Shown: positions 23,594 through 35,849 of the stretch, piece by piece
Numbering within the stretch: the stretch's first letter is position 1
Layout of the letters: each line of letters begins with the position of its first letter
Origin: Enoplosus armatus
Lineage: Eukaryota; Chordata; Actinopteri; Centrarchiformes; Enoplosidae
Length of the DNA: 64,000 nt
Assembly: GCF_043641665.1 (NCBI RefSeq)
Contig: NC_092195.1
Span: 20,960,774 to 21,024,773 of the forward strand
Direction: 5' to 3'
The notes under the pieces: model-generated
The model's input: only the letters and a program-made list of their open reading frames with translations
Told to the model about the DNA's origin: nothing
The model's database searches: none
Position numbers and translations under genes: made by a program

Positions 23594-26500
23594 AAGCAGA
23601 CTTTCCCTCCTCATCATATATGAGTCCTCACTTTGACATTTAGCTGTGGCTCTGTCAGGTCAACTTCCTCTGTGCAGAACTTCACCCAGTAAATCCTGTT
23701 TTTAAACATACAGGTGCACATCAATTAGATATATATATATATATATAAAACAATGGCAGTGGTGATAGTCGATGTTTTGGGGGGGGGGGGTTAGACGAGC
23801 AGCCGTAAGAGACAAAGAGAAACATGGAGCAGATTAAGCCGTTAACATGGAACTGCAATTAAGCGCATCCCATTTATAAATACAGCCGAGACAAATACAG
23901 AAGTAGTTAAATGAGCCAATAAAACTTCAATTATCTCTTCAATTATCTCTCGTCGCCATGACGACACAAGATAACAACGGAGAGGAAGGGAAATAAGCAG
24001 TTTGATTGGTATTTGTGAGACTTGGACTGAAACCAGAATGAGTCAAGAGGCCAAACGAGACAAGTGATGTCTTCTGTTTGTGACTTTTAACTGTTTCAGA
24101 TTATTCTTCTGGTATTTTGGGGATTCTGTAAACATTGTGACACAATTCATCACCAAGCGGTTCATGTTTTCACCAGTTTTTCCCCAAATAAGCTCCAAAC
24201 AACAAAGACGTGAGATTATTAGACTTCAGCTACGAGAAACATCTTTAATTGGGACATTTAGAATCGACGTCTCCGGATTAGTCAAAGAAAATCTTCTTCT
24301 TATCATTAAAAATTACTTTACAGTATTTCATCTCATGCAAATCGCTCCTTAAAGTAACAGTACCACTATCCTTTAGAAAGGCTTTATATGATGTGATTAA
24401 TTGCTTTATTAATGCTTTATAGATCAGTTACAAGCCATTAATAAAATTCGCCAGAGTTGCCAGGTTGTGGAACTACATTTATTTGACAACACTGGTCCCT
24501 TTGCAGATTCAGATTATATATGAGTAGATTTATATTTTTTATTAATATTGATGTAATATTAATCAGCTGCAACATTAGTGATGTTTACACATTAATGCTT
24601 CATTAATCACAATCAGAATCAGGTTTATTGCCAAGTATTTAGGGTTAGGGTTAGTAAGTTAGTAAGTAAGTATTTATATATATATAAGTATTTCGGAGCA
24701 CAACAATAAACACAATAAGAAAAAAGAAAAAACAAGACTGCAAAAGTCAAGAATCATAAAAATAGAAATAAATTCACAATGAAAAATATTTAAAACAGCA
24801 AAGTAACAGCGGTAGATGGAAACAGTCTGAGTCCGGCACACCAGACGGTTTTCTGTTGTCTGTGACGAAGACGAAGACGAAGTCCCGACGTGATGCAGAA
24901 TAATGACTTTGATTTGCACAACATTTTACAGTGTACTGTGGTGTGCTTCTCATGTAAATGTTTTCTTTTGTCCTTTCGCAGTTCTGTATTTGTATGTAAG
25001 TGCTGAATACTGCGGACGTTCAATACTTTAGTACAGTCAACGCAGCAGACTGTCAGCTGCATGCCCTGCACACGGTGTCCTCCATGTGTTGATGTAGTGA
25101 CTGCGTGTCTGATCTGAAAGCATTGTTTGATTCTGAGCTCTGATAAAATGGTTTAGAGGCGATTGTTTGATTTTTCAGAGGTTTCATGAACGTAGTTTGA
25201 AGATTTGGTTTTGTGTTTACAGTTCTGATAAACCGGTGGAAGGTTTCAAGAAATGTGTCTCAGCGAGTGTGAGAAACTGGAAGTAAAAGATCGGAGTTCC
25301 TCCATGGTGTGTGTCGTGTGTTTTCTGTGTACTTGTGTGTGTTTGTATGTGCTGCCACACAGACAATCATCCAGATTTAAGTTTAAACATTTTATACAGC
25401 AGAGAGTTGATCAGGAAGCGCGTCTGTGTGAACGCAGCCTGTCAGGGGTCTTGTGAGGACGCGGTGGTCCAGCCAACCGATCTGTCAGAGCTGAGGCATC
25501 CGAGACAGGCGGCCATTAGTTCATCTGGGGGGGGGGGGGCGAGCAGGCTGGATTGACACGGCAAATGTTCTCATGTTAAAGGGATTATCACAGAACAGAG
25601 GAGGGGAAGCACCACGGACTGACAGAGCAGCCTGCAGGGACTATATCTCACTGCGGCGGGACACCAAACATTCCCACTGATGTCAGGAACGAAGGGAGGA
25701 ACATTTCTCTCCTGAAACGACGTTCGGGGTTAGAAAAGTGGAAAAGGTTGCGGAGCCTCAGTCGGCACATAAATCGAGCATGTAAACTTTAACATCCAGG
25801 GAGGAGAAAACACAAAAAGCTGCAGTGACGTGGCTGTGAGCCGACAGCAGTGAATTATTTATTCTCATGTTGGAGGGATTATCAGCAAGCGGAGGAGGAG
25901 GAGGAGGAGGAGGAGGAGAGCAGGAGCACTCTGACAGTTAATAGAAGCTGGAGAGTCGTATTGTGGAGCGACGGAGGAGAGAAAAGCTCTCGTTTGCGCC
26001 GTTTTTTTTCCGATTGAATAGATATAATGAGAGGTGTGATGACTGTTAGCAGGTTGCCAGCCAGCGTGTTAGCGTGAATAATGACATCTCGCTTTTATCT
26101 GAGAGATATGGAGGAAAAAGAAGACTGATAGCATAAAATTAAAAATACAGTTTTTTAAAGGACAGCTTCCGAGCGGAGTCCCTGATATTGTTCTAAAACG
26201 CAGTCATGTGGTTTGGAAAAGCCTCATAAATAGTTCAAATTGACTTAATAAAACACATCAGAAGAAGCTCCTCATGCATCACGACTTGATGTATCGCGTT
26301 TACGGACGGCAGCGGAGTTGGTCACAGTCAACAGTACAGACGGTGAACGCAACACGTGTCCGCTACAGACCAGAGTTTACAAATCACATAAACATATGAT
26401 GTAACCCTACTTTAGTTAGTTTGAGGAGTCACATTGTACCTTTAATATTTCTAAAGGAACTTTGTTCTCAGTTAAAATCCATCATTTGTTCTGAAAGCTG

Positions 26501-26774
26501 CAGACAGTCGACATACGTGGACACCTTCTGGTCAGATTGTCAGATAATCTTTGTCCGCAGATGATGAATCCTAATGATTTCACTGCCTCCCCTGTTAAAG
26601 GCCTCTGAATCGCTGCCTGCGTCTCTGCTGGTCAGGTCTGGTGTTGTGTTAGACCCAGTCAGAGCTTTGCAGGCAGGATTCATCTGCAGGGAGAAGCGTG
26701 AGACGGACGCAGCTCGTCTTAAAATAACTCTTAAATCAACATTTCCTCCATTTTACTTGAGTGAAAGCAACAGT
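22701..26774. other. Intergenic, no gene seen
   Basis: Contains (CA)n/(TG)n at 23303-23320, 23496-23511 and 23561-23591, (TA)n at 23731-23747, G-runs at 23779-23790 and 25528-25539, and (GGA)n at 25889-25918. A retroelement-like tail begins CAGAATCAGGTTTATTGCC at 24611. Two stretches, about 23820-23960 and 25480-25900, are homeobox-site-rich and look like possible conserved non-coding DNA. Confidence 0.5.
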
Positions 26775-26880
26775 ACCAGTTGTTACAAGTAAAAGTCCTG
26801 CATTCAAAATTCTACTTGAGTAAAAATACATGAGTAGTACCAGCAAAATGTACTTAAGGTAACAAAAGTTAGTACTCCCT
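26775..26880 (+). repeat. AGTAC-rich teleost repeat, fragment 2
   Basis: ACAAGTAAAAGTCCTGCATT, then TACTTGAGTAAAAATACATG and AAAATGTACTTAAGG, the 5' part of the AGTAC family. Confidence 0.75.
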
Positions 26881-28059
26881 GTGCAAAGTTGCCCCTTTAA
26901 GAGTTATGGCGCCTTCAAGGTCCCGAAAGATGTTTTTTAATCTTATGTACTCAAGATGATAACTTGTACACAACAAGATAATAAAACATTTTATTCAGGA
27001 CTTCAGGAGCTCCTGTTAGTTTTGTTGACATCATGTTATTAAAGTACACGATGACCTCACGTAAATCCCAGCAGAGCTTCACAACAATCAGACAGGTGAC
27101 TGGAAACACCTGTGAGAGTATGAGGGGCCTTTAATCTGTTAATCATGTGTTAACAGGTAACTACAGCAGCTAAGTACTGTACGTAACTTTTACTTCACTA
27201 CATTTATTTGAGTAAATGTACTTAGTTGACTGGTGAGAGAAGAAGAAACAGGAAGACGACGTTTTTATTTGTTGTTTATTTCTCTGAAGCTTTACATACA
27301 TGCACACGGTGGAACCACAACGCTCACAGGGAATCATTGTCATGTAGAAAGTAGTGATTTAAAAGTGTTTACTAAACTACTTTGGTTGTAACTGTGTGTG
27401 TCGTAGTTTAGGAACTTATATATAACAATATTCTTCAAACTTGCTGAGGTTCTAAACTTCATTCTGTCATTTGTTCCTGCACTTCATTTGATTTTACGCT
27501 CCGTTGCCAGTTTATTAGGTACACCGAGCTAAAGCCAGTGCAGTCTAATGCGACAGCCTCACAAAACGTTGAATATGTCACAAACTGAACAGGATTTATT
27601 GCAGGGCCGTTGTATCGTTAGCTTTAGCTCGGTCTACCTGATGAACTGGCAAATAAATGTGTATGTGGTTCTCAATGATACCCAATTTCATTTTTTATGT
27701 TTTTATGTTTTATATAGTTTCTTAGAGTTCTCATGAGAGCTTACTTTGTTTATGGAGACCTTTGCCCTTAAATATAATAATAACTTTACACTATTCCAGT
27801 GGAATACTGTTAATCATCCTGTAAGGACCTGCAGTGTGTCAGCTACCGGACTGAATATTAATATTCCTATAATGTGCAGGTCAGTTGTGTTGATCCACCT
27901 CTCCTGTTCATCGTAATAGAAATGAATGCATGAATGAACCGCTGCATAGAAAAAGCTATGCGTTGGTGCTGCAGCCGGGTTTGCGTGCAGCCACTCATCC
28001 AGGCGTTTGGATATGTAGGCCGACGCAGCGAGCAGGCAGGGACCGCGGGCACAAGCTGC

Positions 28060-28262
28060 AGACGCATGGGGGGGGGGGGGGGTATAGGAAGAGAGAGAGA
28101 GAGGGGGGGGGGGGGGGGTATGGGAAGAAAAAGAGGAGGGTGGAGAGGGAGGGAGGGATGAGGTGAAGAGAGGAGAGTTGTCCTCAGAATGACCCACACC
28201 AGCACCAGACAGCCTCGGCCGGCCTCCCTCCCTCCCTCCCTCCCTCTCTCTCTCTCTGTCTA
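28060..28262. repeat. G-rich/polypurine tract facing a polypyrimidine tract
   Basis: Long G-runs at about 28069-28082 and 28104-28118 lie inside a ~130-bp purine tract. They are followed after about 35 bp by (CTCC)n(TC)n at 28220-28262. The two are partly complementary. ORFs across it are low complexity. Confidence 0.85.
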
Positions 28263-29667
28263 TATCTCTCTATGCTCGCTTGCTCTTTGCTGCGTAATCG
28301 GCTGAAAAAAGGAAAAAAAAGAAAAGCAGGCCGGGACGCCTGCACTCTTAAAAATCCTCTCAAACGAAGGTTCAGCAAAAAGGTTCAATAAGGAACCTCA
28401 GCGTCAGCTGTTAACCAAAACATGAGACTCAATACATCAAAATATTAGAGACGTCTAAAATCTGTGAAATGTACTTACAGATACTAATATTTTCACATTT
28501 TCAACTTGTGCATAAAAGAACTTGAGTGGAAACATCAGAAATACAAAGAGAGAGTTGAAATATGGCAGCAAAGTTTTATATAAATGTTGACGTACAAACC
28601 AGACATGTTAATCAGTGAGCTTTAAAGGAGCTGGTAGGTGGATTTTGTCAGCTGCTGCTGATGATCATGAATTTTTATTATTATTTAAAGTTATAATCCA
28701 TTTACCCCAATTATGATGTTATGTATTTTTATATATATATATATATATATATTGATATTTCAGCGATAGCCATGAAATGTATTCACACTCTGTAATGACC
28801 TCTTTATATATTCATTTTTATTATTCCCCTATTGGTAGTGGCGGGGTCCGCCATTCCCACTCTGGATTCATATTGCCTTCACGCACACTAGGGATTGACA
28901 GGAAACGATGCAGCATGTAATCCGGTGTTTCTGTTAATTCATTTGATCTCACTGTTTAAATTACCGCTAATGCTAACGCTTTAGCTTCACATTAAAAGAC
29001 TTCAACAGGACAAAACTCAGGAGATGCAATGTGTTTGTCACCACGGTTAGCATGATTATTCATCTAAAAAAATCTCCACATTGGAGAATTATTATTGATT
29101 AATTAATTTATTATCGTCTTTAAAAAGTGAGTTTGTTTGGCTGCACTGAAAACTGACACATTTGCTCTTCGGTTGTATTTCTGACATTTACAGTAATACT
29201 AACACTAATGAATCATTTATAAGCAGTTTATAAAGATATTACAAAGTGTTTATATAACATTATAGTGTAGTTGTAAGCAGACAAAAGGATATTTAAGTGT
29301 TTATTAATTGTTTGGCCACTTTATCAGGTACATTCAGGTATCAGGTATCATTTGATTTACACGTTTCTAAACATTATGAGCTTCGTAAAGATGGCTGTAA
29401 CGGCAGGGCTGGTGTATTGGATTGTACAGGTGTACCTCTGTACGGAGTGTATTTTATGTATTAGATCATAGTGTTATAAACAATGAGGTGTCATAAATGT
29501 TAAAGTGTGACCCTTTAATCAAATTAAATCAAATAATTTGAGTATTTGAGACTTACTTACTTACAACTCCTCCAGGATTCAGATGGAAATATTGTACTTC
29601 ATTCTGCAGATTCAGGTAATAATAAAAAATATATCAAACAAATACATCAAGATATATTATTATAGAT

Positions 29668-29725
29668 TAAGGTGAGATAAAACTTTATTGATCCCCGGGG
29701 GAAATTCACAAGCTCCTCAGCGGTA
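29668..29725 (-). repeat. Retroelement-like tail 'GGGGATCAATAAAGT', copy 1
   Basis: Reverse strand reads TTTCCCCCGGGGATCAATAAAGTT, the 3'-tail word seen again on the plus strand at 61789 and 63386. Common in teleosts; element class uncertain. Confidence 0.6.
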
Positions 29726-29834
29726 TAGGAAGTCATTAAGCTCAGATTTCATTAAAGTGATGAACACATACATGCATCAATAATTATAATAGTATTATAA
29801 AATAAACATAATTCTGAAACGAGCCGTTCTACAT

Positions 29835-29965
29835 AACGAGTACTTTTACTTTTGGTAGTATATTTTGAAGCTAATACTTTTGTATAAAGTATTGACTGCA
29901 GGACTTGAATTTGTAGTATTTCTACACTGTGGTGTTGCTACTTTTACTTGAGGAAGAGTACTTCT
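29835..29965 (-). repeat. AGTAC-rich teleost repeat, fragment 3 (inverted)
   Basis: ACGAGTACTTTTACTTTTGG and TTGACTGCAGGACTTGAATT, ending GAAGAGTACTTCTTCCACCAC, are reverse-complement landmarks of the AGTAC family 5' half and edge. Confidence 0.75.
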
Positions 29966-30111
29966 TCCACCACGGCATGCAGGAGACCCTAAAATGGTTC
30001 CATATAGAACCACTTGTTATCACAGTGTGCTGCCAAGATGGAGAGTGTGTGTTTTTGAGTGTGTGTGAAGCATTAAACACAAGATTTAGTCCTCATCAGC
30101 CTGCCATATAG

Positions 30112-30115
<4 letters not shown>

Positions 30116-30179
<64 letters not shown>
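30116..30179. repeat. (AC)15-(GT)17 perfect palindrome
   Basis: Fifteen AC units at 30116-30145 pass directly into seventeen GT units at 30146-30179, making a 60-bp perfect inverted repeat with CACGTG at its centre. Confidence 0.95.
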
Positions 30180-30181
<2 letters not shown>

Positions 30182-31439
30182 GTAGAAGTAGGTCAGTAGT
30201 GAAAGGGTTCTCGGCTGTCCTCACACGGCCTCTGTTCGGCCCGTCACACCACTCGTGTCGACTCTAATTTTCTCTTCCTCCTCCTCCTCTTCCTCCCCCT
30301 CCCCCTCCTCCTCCTCCTCCTCCTCCCCCCTCCTCCCTCATCCCTTTCTCTCTGCTCTGATTAGGAGGGGAGCAGGTCCCACCCCTGGTTCAGACGGGTC
30401 TTGTGCAGGTTAACTCTTCAGCTGCCGCCTCTCTTTCCCCTCCCATCTTTTTCTTCCTTCCTCATTTTATCCTAAAAACATTCAACTTTCATCTCCTGCG
30501 CGGCCGGCGGTCTGCTTGTGTTTCCACAGAGGCCCCTGCCAGACCATTTGCGGCATGTAACTTGTGTTTTCGAGGGCGACCCGACGCCACAAAATGGGGC
30601 AGAGCTCGGTGTTGTGAAGGACGTGAATCAACCTTTTTCCCCTGATGTTTCATTCACTAACAGGCAACAAAAAGCAGAGAAATTGGGGGGAAAAAGTCGG
30701 AGTGGCAGCGGGTTTCCAGCCAGTGAACTTCCAGGAAGGCTGGATAATGCCCAGATCTGTGAACAAATGGTGTATTACCTAACCCCAACCAGCTTTACAT
30801 GATTTACAGTAGAGTCAGGAGAGGCGGGTGCTTGAGCTCACACTGCCATCTGCTGGCAGAAGCAGCAACAAGAAGACAAACCCCTTATTTCAGCACACTG
30901 ACGAGCCAAAACGCCCCAACATGGCTCCCGAAAAATGTCTGTGGCAACCTCACTGACAGATTCACCCCAAATCAGGACCGAGATCAACCCAAAACAGCCC
31001 CCGAAAAGTAAAGCTCAGCGTGATAAACCGACCGGTAAAAAGGTGGGGTGAAGTATGCATAGGAAGTGGTTTGAATCTGGAGGAGAACAGTATGTTCCCT
31101 GGACTGGTTAGACTGGTTTCTATGGTGCTGCTGGTTTCTATGGCATTTCACCAGGCGCACTTGGCGACGGCGCTGAATACCTCGAATGATTCAGGCGGGT
31201 CACCAAGGACGACAAATACCGGCTCAGTGTGGGAACGAAGCTGCTGTTGACGGGAAACAAAATGCACAGCAAAACGAAGGATGTTCAAACTGGACGATGG
31301 TTTAAAGAGTCGTGAACGTTTCATCACAAACTCCAAACGTCTACATGTGACATATTTCACAGACGTGAGAGCAGAAATCACCGTTTGCACGCAAGTCACA
31401 GTGCAGAGGTCAAAGGTCAATTGCTCCTACAAATGTGAA
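30180..31439. other. Intergenic, no gene identified
   Basis: A CT-rich tract (30270-30345) precedes a moderately GC-rich, non-repetitive stretch (30360-30800). Short ORFs lack domains. It could include a conserved regulatory element or an untranslated exon, but nothing in the sequence proves either. Confidence 0.4.
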
Positions 31440-31660
31440 TTTAAAGCTGAATGAAATAAAGTAAAAATACTCATTCAAAATCTTACAATAAAGTACAGAA
31501 GTACAATCACCTTTCACACTGTTGTATTATCATATTATTATCATTAAAGCAGCAGCAAGTTTAAAGTACTATACAGTGGAAATACTCAAGTAAAGTAAGT
31601 ACCTCAAAATTGTAAGTAAGTACAGTACTGGAGTAAAAGTACCTGAAAAAACGTATTAAT
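31440..31660 (+). repeat. AGTAC-rich teleost repeat, fragment 4
   Basis: AAGTAAAAATACTCATTC at the left; GTGGAAATACTCAAGTAAAG, ACCTCAAAATTGTAAGTAAG and TACAGTACTGGAGTAAAAGT at the right. An internally deleted copy. Confidence 0.8.
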
Positions 31661-31727
31661 CTACATTTTTATATTGAAATCCATCTTTCAGGACGTCATC
31701 ATCAGAACATGAAGTATCTATTGTGAT

Positions 31728-31728
<1 letters not shown>

Positions 31729-31760
<32 letters not shown>
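31729..31760. repeat. (CAAT)n microsatellite
   Basis: About eight tandem CAAT/AATC units. Confidence 0.9.
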
Positions 31761-32379
31761 CTTTTCAGGTGAAGCTGCTTTTCTCTTCTGGACAGTTTGA
31801 CTTTGATCTGTTCTTGTAACTTTGCTTAATCTTGCATCACATTTTGTTCTTCTCTCTGACTTCAGACTTGAGGGTGGAGGTCATGTGTAGTTCTCCGTCA
31901 CTGCGGTACACGTTAATTCGTCCCATTACATTCACATATTTTTGCCGTTTGGATCTTAAAACTTGTTGAATGTAACTTGTCAGAGCGGCTGAAGGTTGAC
32001 ATGTGCTGCCCTCCCTGCCGACTCTGAACTATTTCAGCTGCGTTTCTGTTTGTTATACTGCTTCCAGATCAGCACAGAGACGGCTGGACCCATTCAGCTC
32101 GGCTACAGACGCAGGTCGCAGTGTTTCATGCGACGCCTGCGCGCTCCGCCGGACCAGGTAGTTTAATTTACACCAAAGCACGTTGGCTCTATAAGCAAAG
32201 GTTAAACTGGGTAGTTTAAAATGTTTGATATTAGTGCCCACACAGTACTGGTACTGATGAAAAGCAGTACTTTTTCAATACTTTACTTTGATGGATTTAA
32301 ACATCACATTCATTAACAAAAGAAGCCAAAGTTCTTAAATGTTAATGTCTAAAAACAAACTGGAACCGATAACTGAACA

Positions 32380-32860
32380 GTATTTATACATCCGCAAAAT
32401 GTACTTAAAAGTATTAAAAGTAAAAGTACTCATGATGCAGGAGAATGGTACCATCAGTGTTTTGTATATTACTGCATTATTATTACTGACTCTTTGTTCT
32501 GGAGGCCATTTTTCACTATTTTCTGACATTTTATGGACTAAACGACTTCTCGATGAGTTGAGAAAATAACTGGCGGATTAATCAATAATAAAAAGAAGTA
32601 TTGATGAATCTGCCCCTCATTTCTTTGATCATTCAATCATTTCAAAGGGCCCAAAGTGACATCTTCAGGTAACTCAGTTAATTAGACATTTCATTTACTG
32701 AAATAAAAAACAGCAAATATTCACATTTAGGAAGACAGTTGGCGACAACTTGTTTCATGAAGTTCAGGTATAAAGTAGCATAAAATGTAAATATTCAATT
32801 CAGTACAAAGACAGTACTTGAGTACAGTACTTGAGTAAACGTACTTGGTTACTTCTGGCC
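32380..32860. repeat. Composite of AGTAC repeat and MITE-like element
   Basis: AGTAC-family pieces at 32380-32490 and 32765-32860 (AAAGTAGCATAAAATG, CAGTACTTGAGTAAACGTAC) enclose 32525-32765. That segment has landmarks of the TGCAACTAACGAT element in both orientations (inverted TTATGGACTAAACGACTTC; forward GCAAATATTCACATTTAGG). This suggests a MITE inserted into an AGTAC copy, then rearranged. Confidence 0.65.
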
Positions 32861-35849
32861 ACAGTTTGTAACGTGTCTTTGTAGAAGATTAAAACAAAAA
32901 ACAGCATCTGAATCCAACCAGTTTTTTCACTTTTTATTGTTTTGCTTGCAGACATAAAAAGATATCCATGAAAGTCCAGATATAATAAATAAATTAACTA
33001 CTAAAAACTGTTGGCTATTAAAGCAATTGAAAGAATGGCAGAAAGGCGTAACTTTGCAAAAGTACAGAGCTCATATTAGGATCCCGAGTCGCTGATGAAG
33101 TCATTAAAAAACCCAAATCAAAGATGACGTTCACCACGTCTCTACCCGCTGATTGTTCTTCCATGTTTGCATATCCTAACAGAGAACTACACGCTTCAGG
33201 TAACACAGGAAGAGAGAGCAGAGGAAAGCAAAATAAAAGCTTATTTCTTCTTCTTACCCCCACATATGAAAAGTTAAAAAGTTCCCGGGGGAACAGAGCC
33301 AAGTGCTTGTGGTTTCTTGTCCCTAAAATATCGTCTGTATTTCTTGTGGAAAACCTGAAAGATCTCGTTTACTAGTTCACCCGTATTTGAGCAAATAAAC
33401 GCACTAATAACTATGTCTTCTTCTTATTTTCTTTTTAAAGTTATTCACTTTGGTGGCGAGGACAAAAAAAAGACGCCATCTGAGAGACATAATTATTATT
33501 GTGTACTTGTATTTTCATGCATACAGTATTGAATTCTCTAGAAAAAGAAAACTGTCGTAAATTGTAAATGTCACAATCTTACCGAGTTTGTAGCTTAACT
33601 GACTGAGGTAAAGTTGCCTGTTTCCTGAAGAAGAGCACACATGCCGTTTTCTTTTCTTTTGGACAAAGACACAAACAGAGTTTGGGTTCATCTTCCTTTC
33701 AAGTCCATCAACTCTGATGAATCTGCTCGTTGTGTAAAAACAACATGGCTGACGGTCCAATCTGTAACCTACGGCGGCGTATTTGTGCCAGTGCAGGTGC
33801 CGGGGGGGTCGTGGGCTCACACTCAGAGACGCAAGAGATAATAATGTTCAAGTTTCTTTCTCATTTGTGAGGAAATTTACCAGAAGAAAAACTTTAATTT
33901 CAGAGACAAAAAAACGCATCACCTCACTTTTCAGGGTTGGATCGACTTCCATGTGACGAAAGCCTCGATGGCTGTGTTCCCAAAAAAACATTAGAAAGTA
34001 TGACTTTATAATCTCACAGAATATCAGAGTGTTTTTCTTGTAAATGTACAACTTTCATCTCAAGTTCTTTCTCTGAACATCACCCCCCCTTCCCGGCTCC
34101 GTAAAACCTTTTTGCTTACCTACAATGGCCCCAGTGCGTCGTCGTAGTAACCACCTCCACCATCAAAACAGAACCTAAATGTGGAGCCGGGCGTCAAAGA
34201 GGAAATCCACCTTCAAAAGGTTTCACTTCATGATTTATTGTATTGAACCATGTCTCTCCTCTCTGTTTCCACCAGACTTCCGACGTTTCCCAGAATGCCT
34301 TTCAGCCTCAGAGGACCCTTGAACTTGTTGTTGTTGTTGTTTATGAAGACAGCTGGTTCTGGTGTAGCAGAGAGGTCATTATTACTATTATTCTGCAACA
34401 TGTTTTTGAAGCTGCGAAGGTTTGAGAGACGGTGTCAGAAGTCAAAACCCAGACACTCTGCTGATCAAATGAAAGCCTGATAGAATATCACAGAGTATAT
34501 CTGCATATTATACATAGTTTATTCACCAGAGAGCACGGATACATTTTTACACTGTAAAATATCTCCTCTGTGTTTATTGATTAAGGACTCTTAAATATTG
34601 ATATCTAATATCAGTTTAGCTGCACATTTCTGGAGGTAAACAACTGTTAAATGATCCCACAATGCAACTGTAAAAGTAGTGTTTAACTTCAGTCCACTGT
34701 GTAAGAAATAATAACTGATCAGATATTTTAACACCAACTGTTTAAAGAAGTTTAGAAGGTGGATTTTCCCTTTGTGCAATTTGTGTGTTTGGAGGTAAAT
34801 TCACAAACTGAGTTGACGTCCTTGAAACTGAATGGACCCAAAACACCTGCTGACATGGAACTTATCACCATATTCAAAAGAAGTCATAAAAGCATAATAA
34901 GAGTTGAATGCGTTCAGTCCCCATTATATTATATGTCGTTCAGACTCGAACAAATCACTTGAAAAAAATACAAAAGAGTTCAAACGTCGACGTGGAATTC
35001 ATTCCAGCACTGATGCTTTGATTTAAAAACAAAAACTTAGAAAACAGAATGGCACTAAATTGAGTTGTCTATTCACAAAGAAACCTTTTTCTTTCAGAAC
35101 AGCAAAATGTTTTCTTGTTTGGGGAGAAAACGTTCCCGTGAGAAAAAGGTCTGACGGTCTGTTATTCTGAAAAAGGTGATTTTATATGTATGAGAGATCC
35201 ATGCGACGTCTCGCCTCTTAGAAATGTTTTGGATTGTTTTTGTCCTTTATACAAAGTTTACCTTAAAACATTGATTTTTTTTTTTTTTTTTAAGAAAAAT
35301 GACATAAGGCCAAAATAAAAGCCCCGTCATTCTCACCAAAATAAAAGCCTTGCTGTTTGTACAGGAGCAGAGCTGGAAACTTACTCTCGTGCTGACGTTT
35401 GGCGAGAGGCGTCGTCCTGCACGGCGGGTTGGTCCCCACAGTTCATCAGCAGAAACAAACCACATCCCGATGCTTCGTCCGTTCACTCTGCTCCATCACC
35501 TCAGTGCTTCTCAGCTGCATCAGGACCCAAAGTTCATCTCCAAGGCACAAACCCGTCGTCGTAGTAACGCGTCATCCATGCGAGGCTGTGACTCCGTCTG
35601 AGCGTCCCGCGGCCATCTTTGGGTCCCGACCCACCAGCTGAGAAACACTGACGCACGTCGTCTCCACAGTGGGGGGGAGGCCACGTTAATGCTGACGAAT
35701 AAAAGAGAAACACCAAATGAAATCAGGAAACGTGAAGAACCAGCAGCTGCTCGTAAAGTGGGTTAGGGGGTTACTACGACGACCCGATGTCGACTGCGTG
35801 AGCGGCACTGAGCGCTCCAGATGAACCTACGACAGGAAACTTAGGATGT
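32861..35849. other. Region downstream of zhx1, possible long 3'UTR or intergenic
   Basis: No coding exon seen on either strand. On the minus strand several AATAAA hexamers are present (34573-34578, 34518-34523, 32933-32938), so part may be zhx1 3'UTR. A T-run lies at 35275-35292. Confidence 0.4.
34518..34578 (-). terminator. zhx1: Candidate zhx1 polyadenylation signals
   Basis: On the minus strand AATAAA occurs at 34578-34573 and 34523-34518, about 2.1 kb past the stop codon. No AATAAA was seen between 36697 and about 36000, and the intervening DNA includes a Rex3/RTE-like fragment. A further AATAAA lies at 32938-32933. Which one is used, or whether a variant hexamer nearer the stop is used, cannot be decided from sequence. 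Confidence 0.25.

Noticed and set aside
27814..28205. 112-127 codon minus-strand ORFs
   Set aside because: Cross G-runs and GA repeats; Pro/Ser low complexity.
31020..31420. Small ORFs near 31.0-31.4 kb as exons
   Set aside because: No conserved motif or consistent splice sites, and frames end in unrelated sequence.
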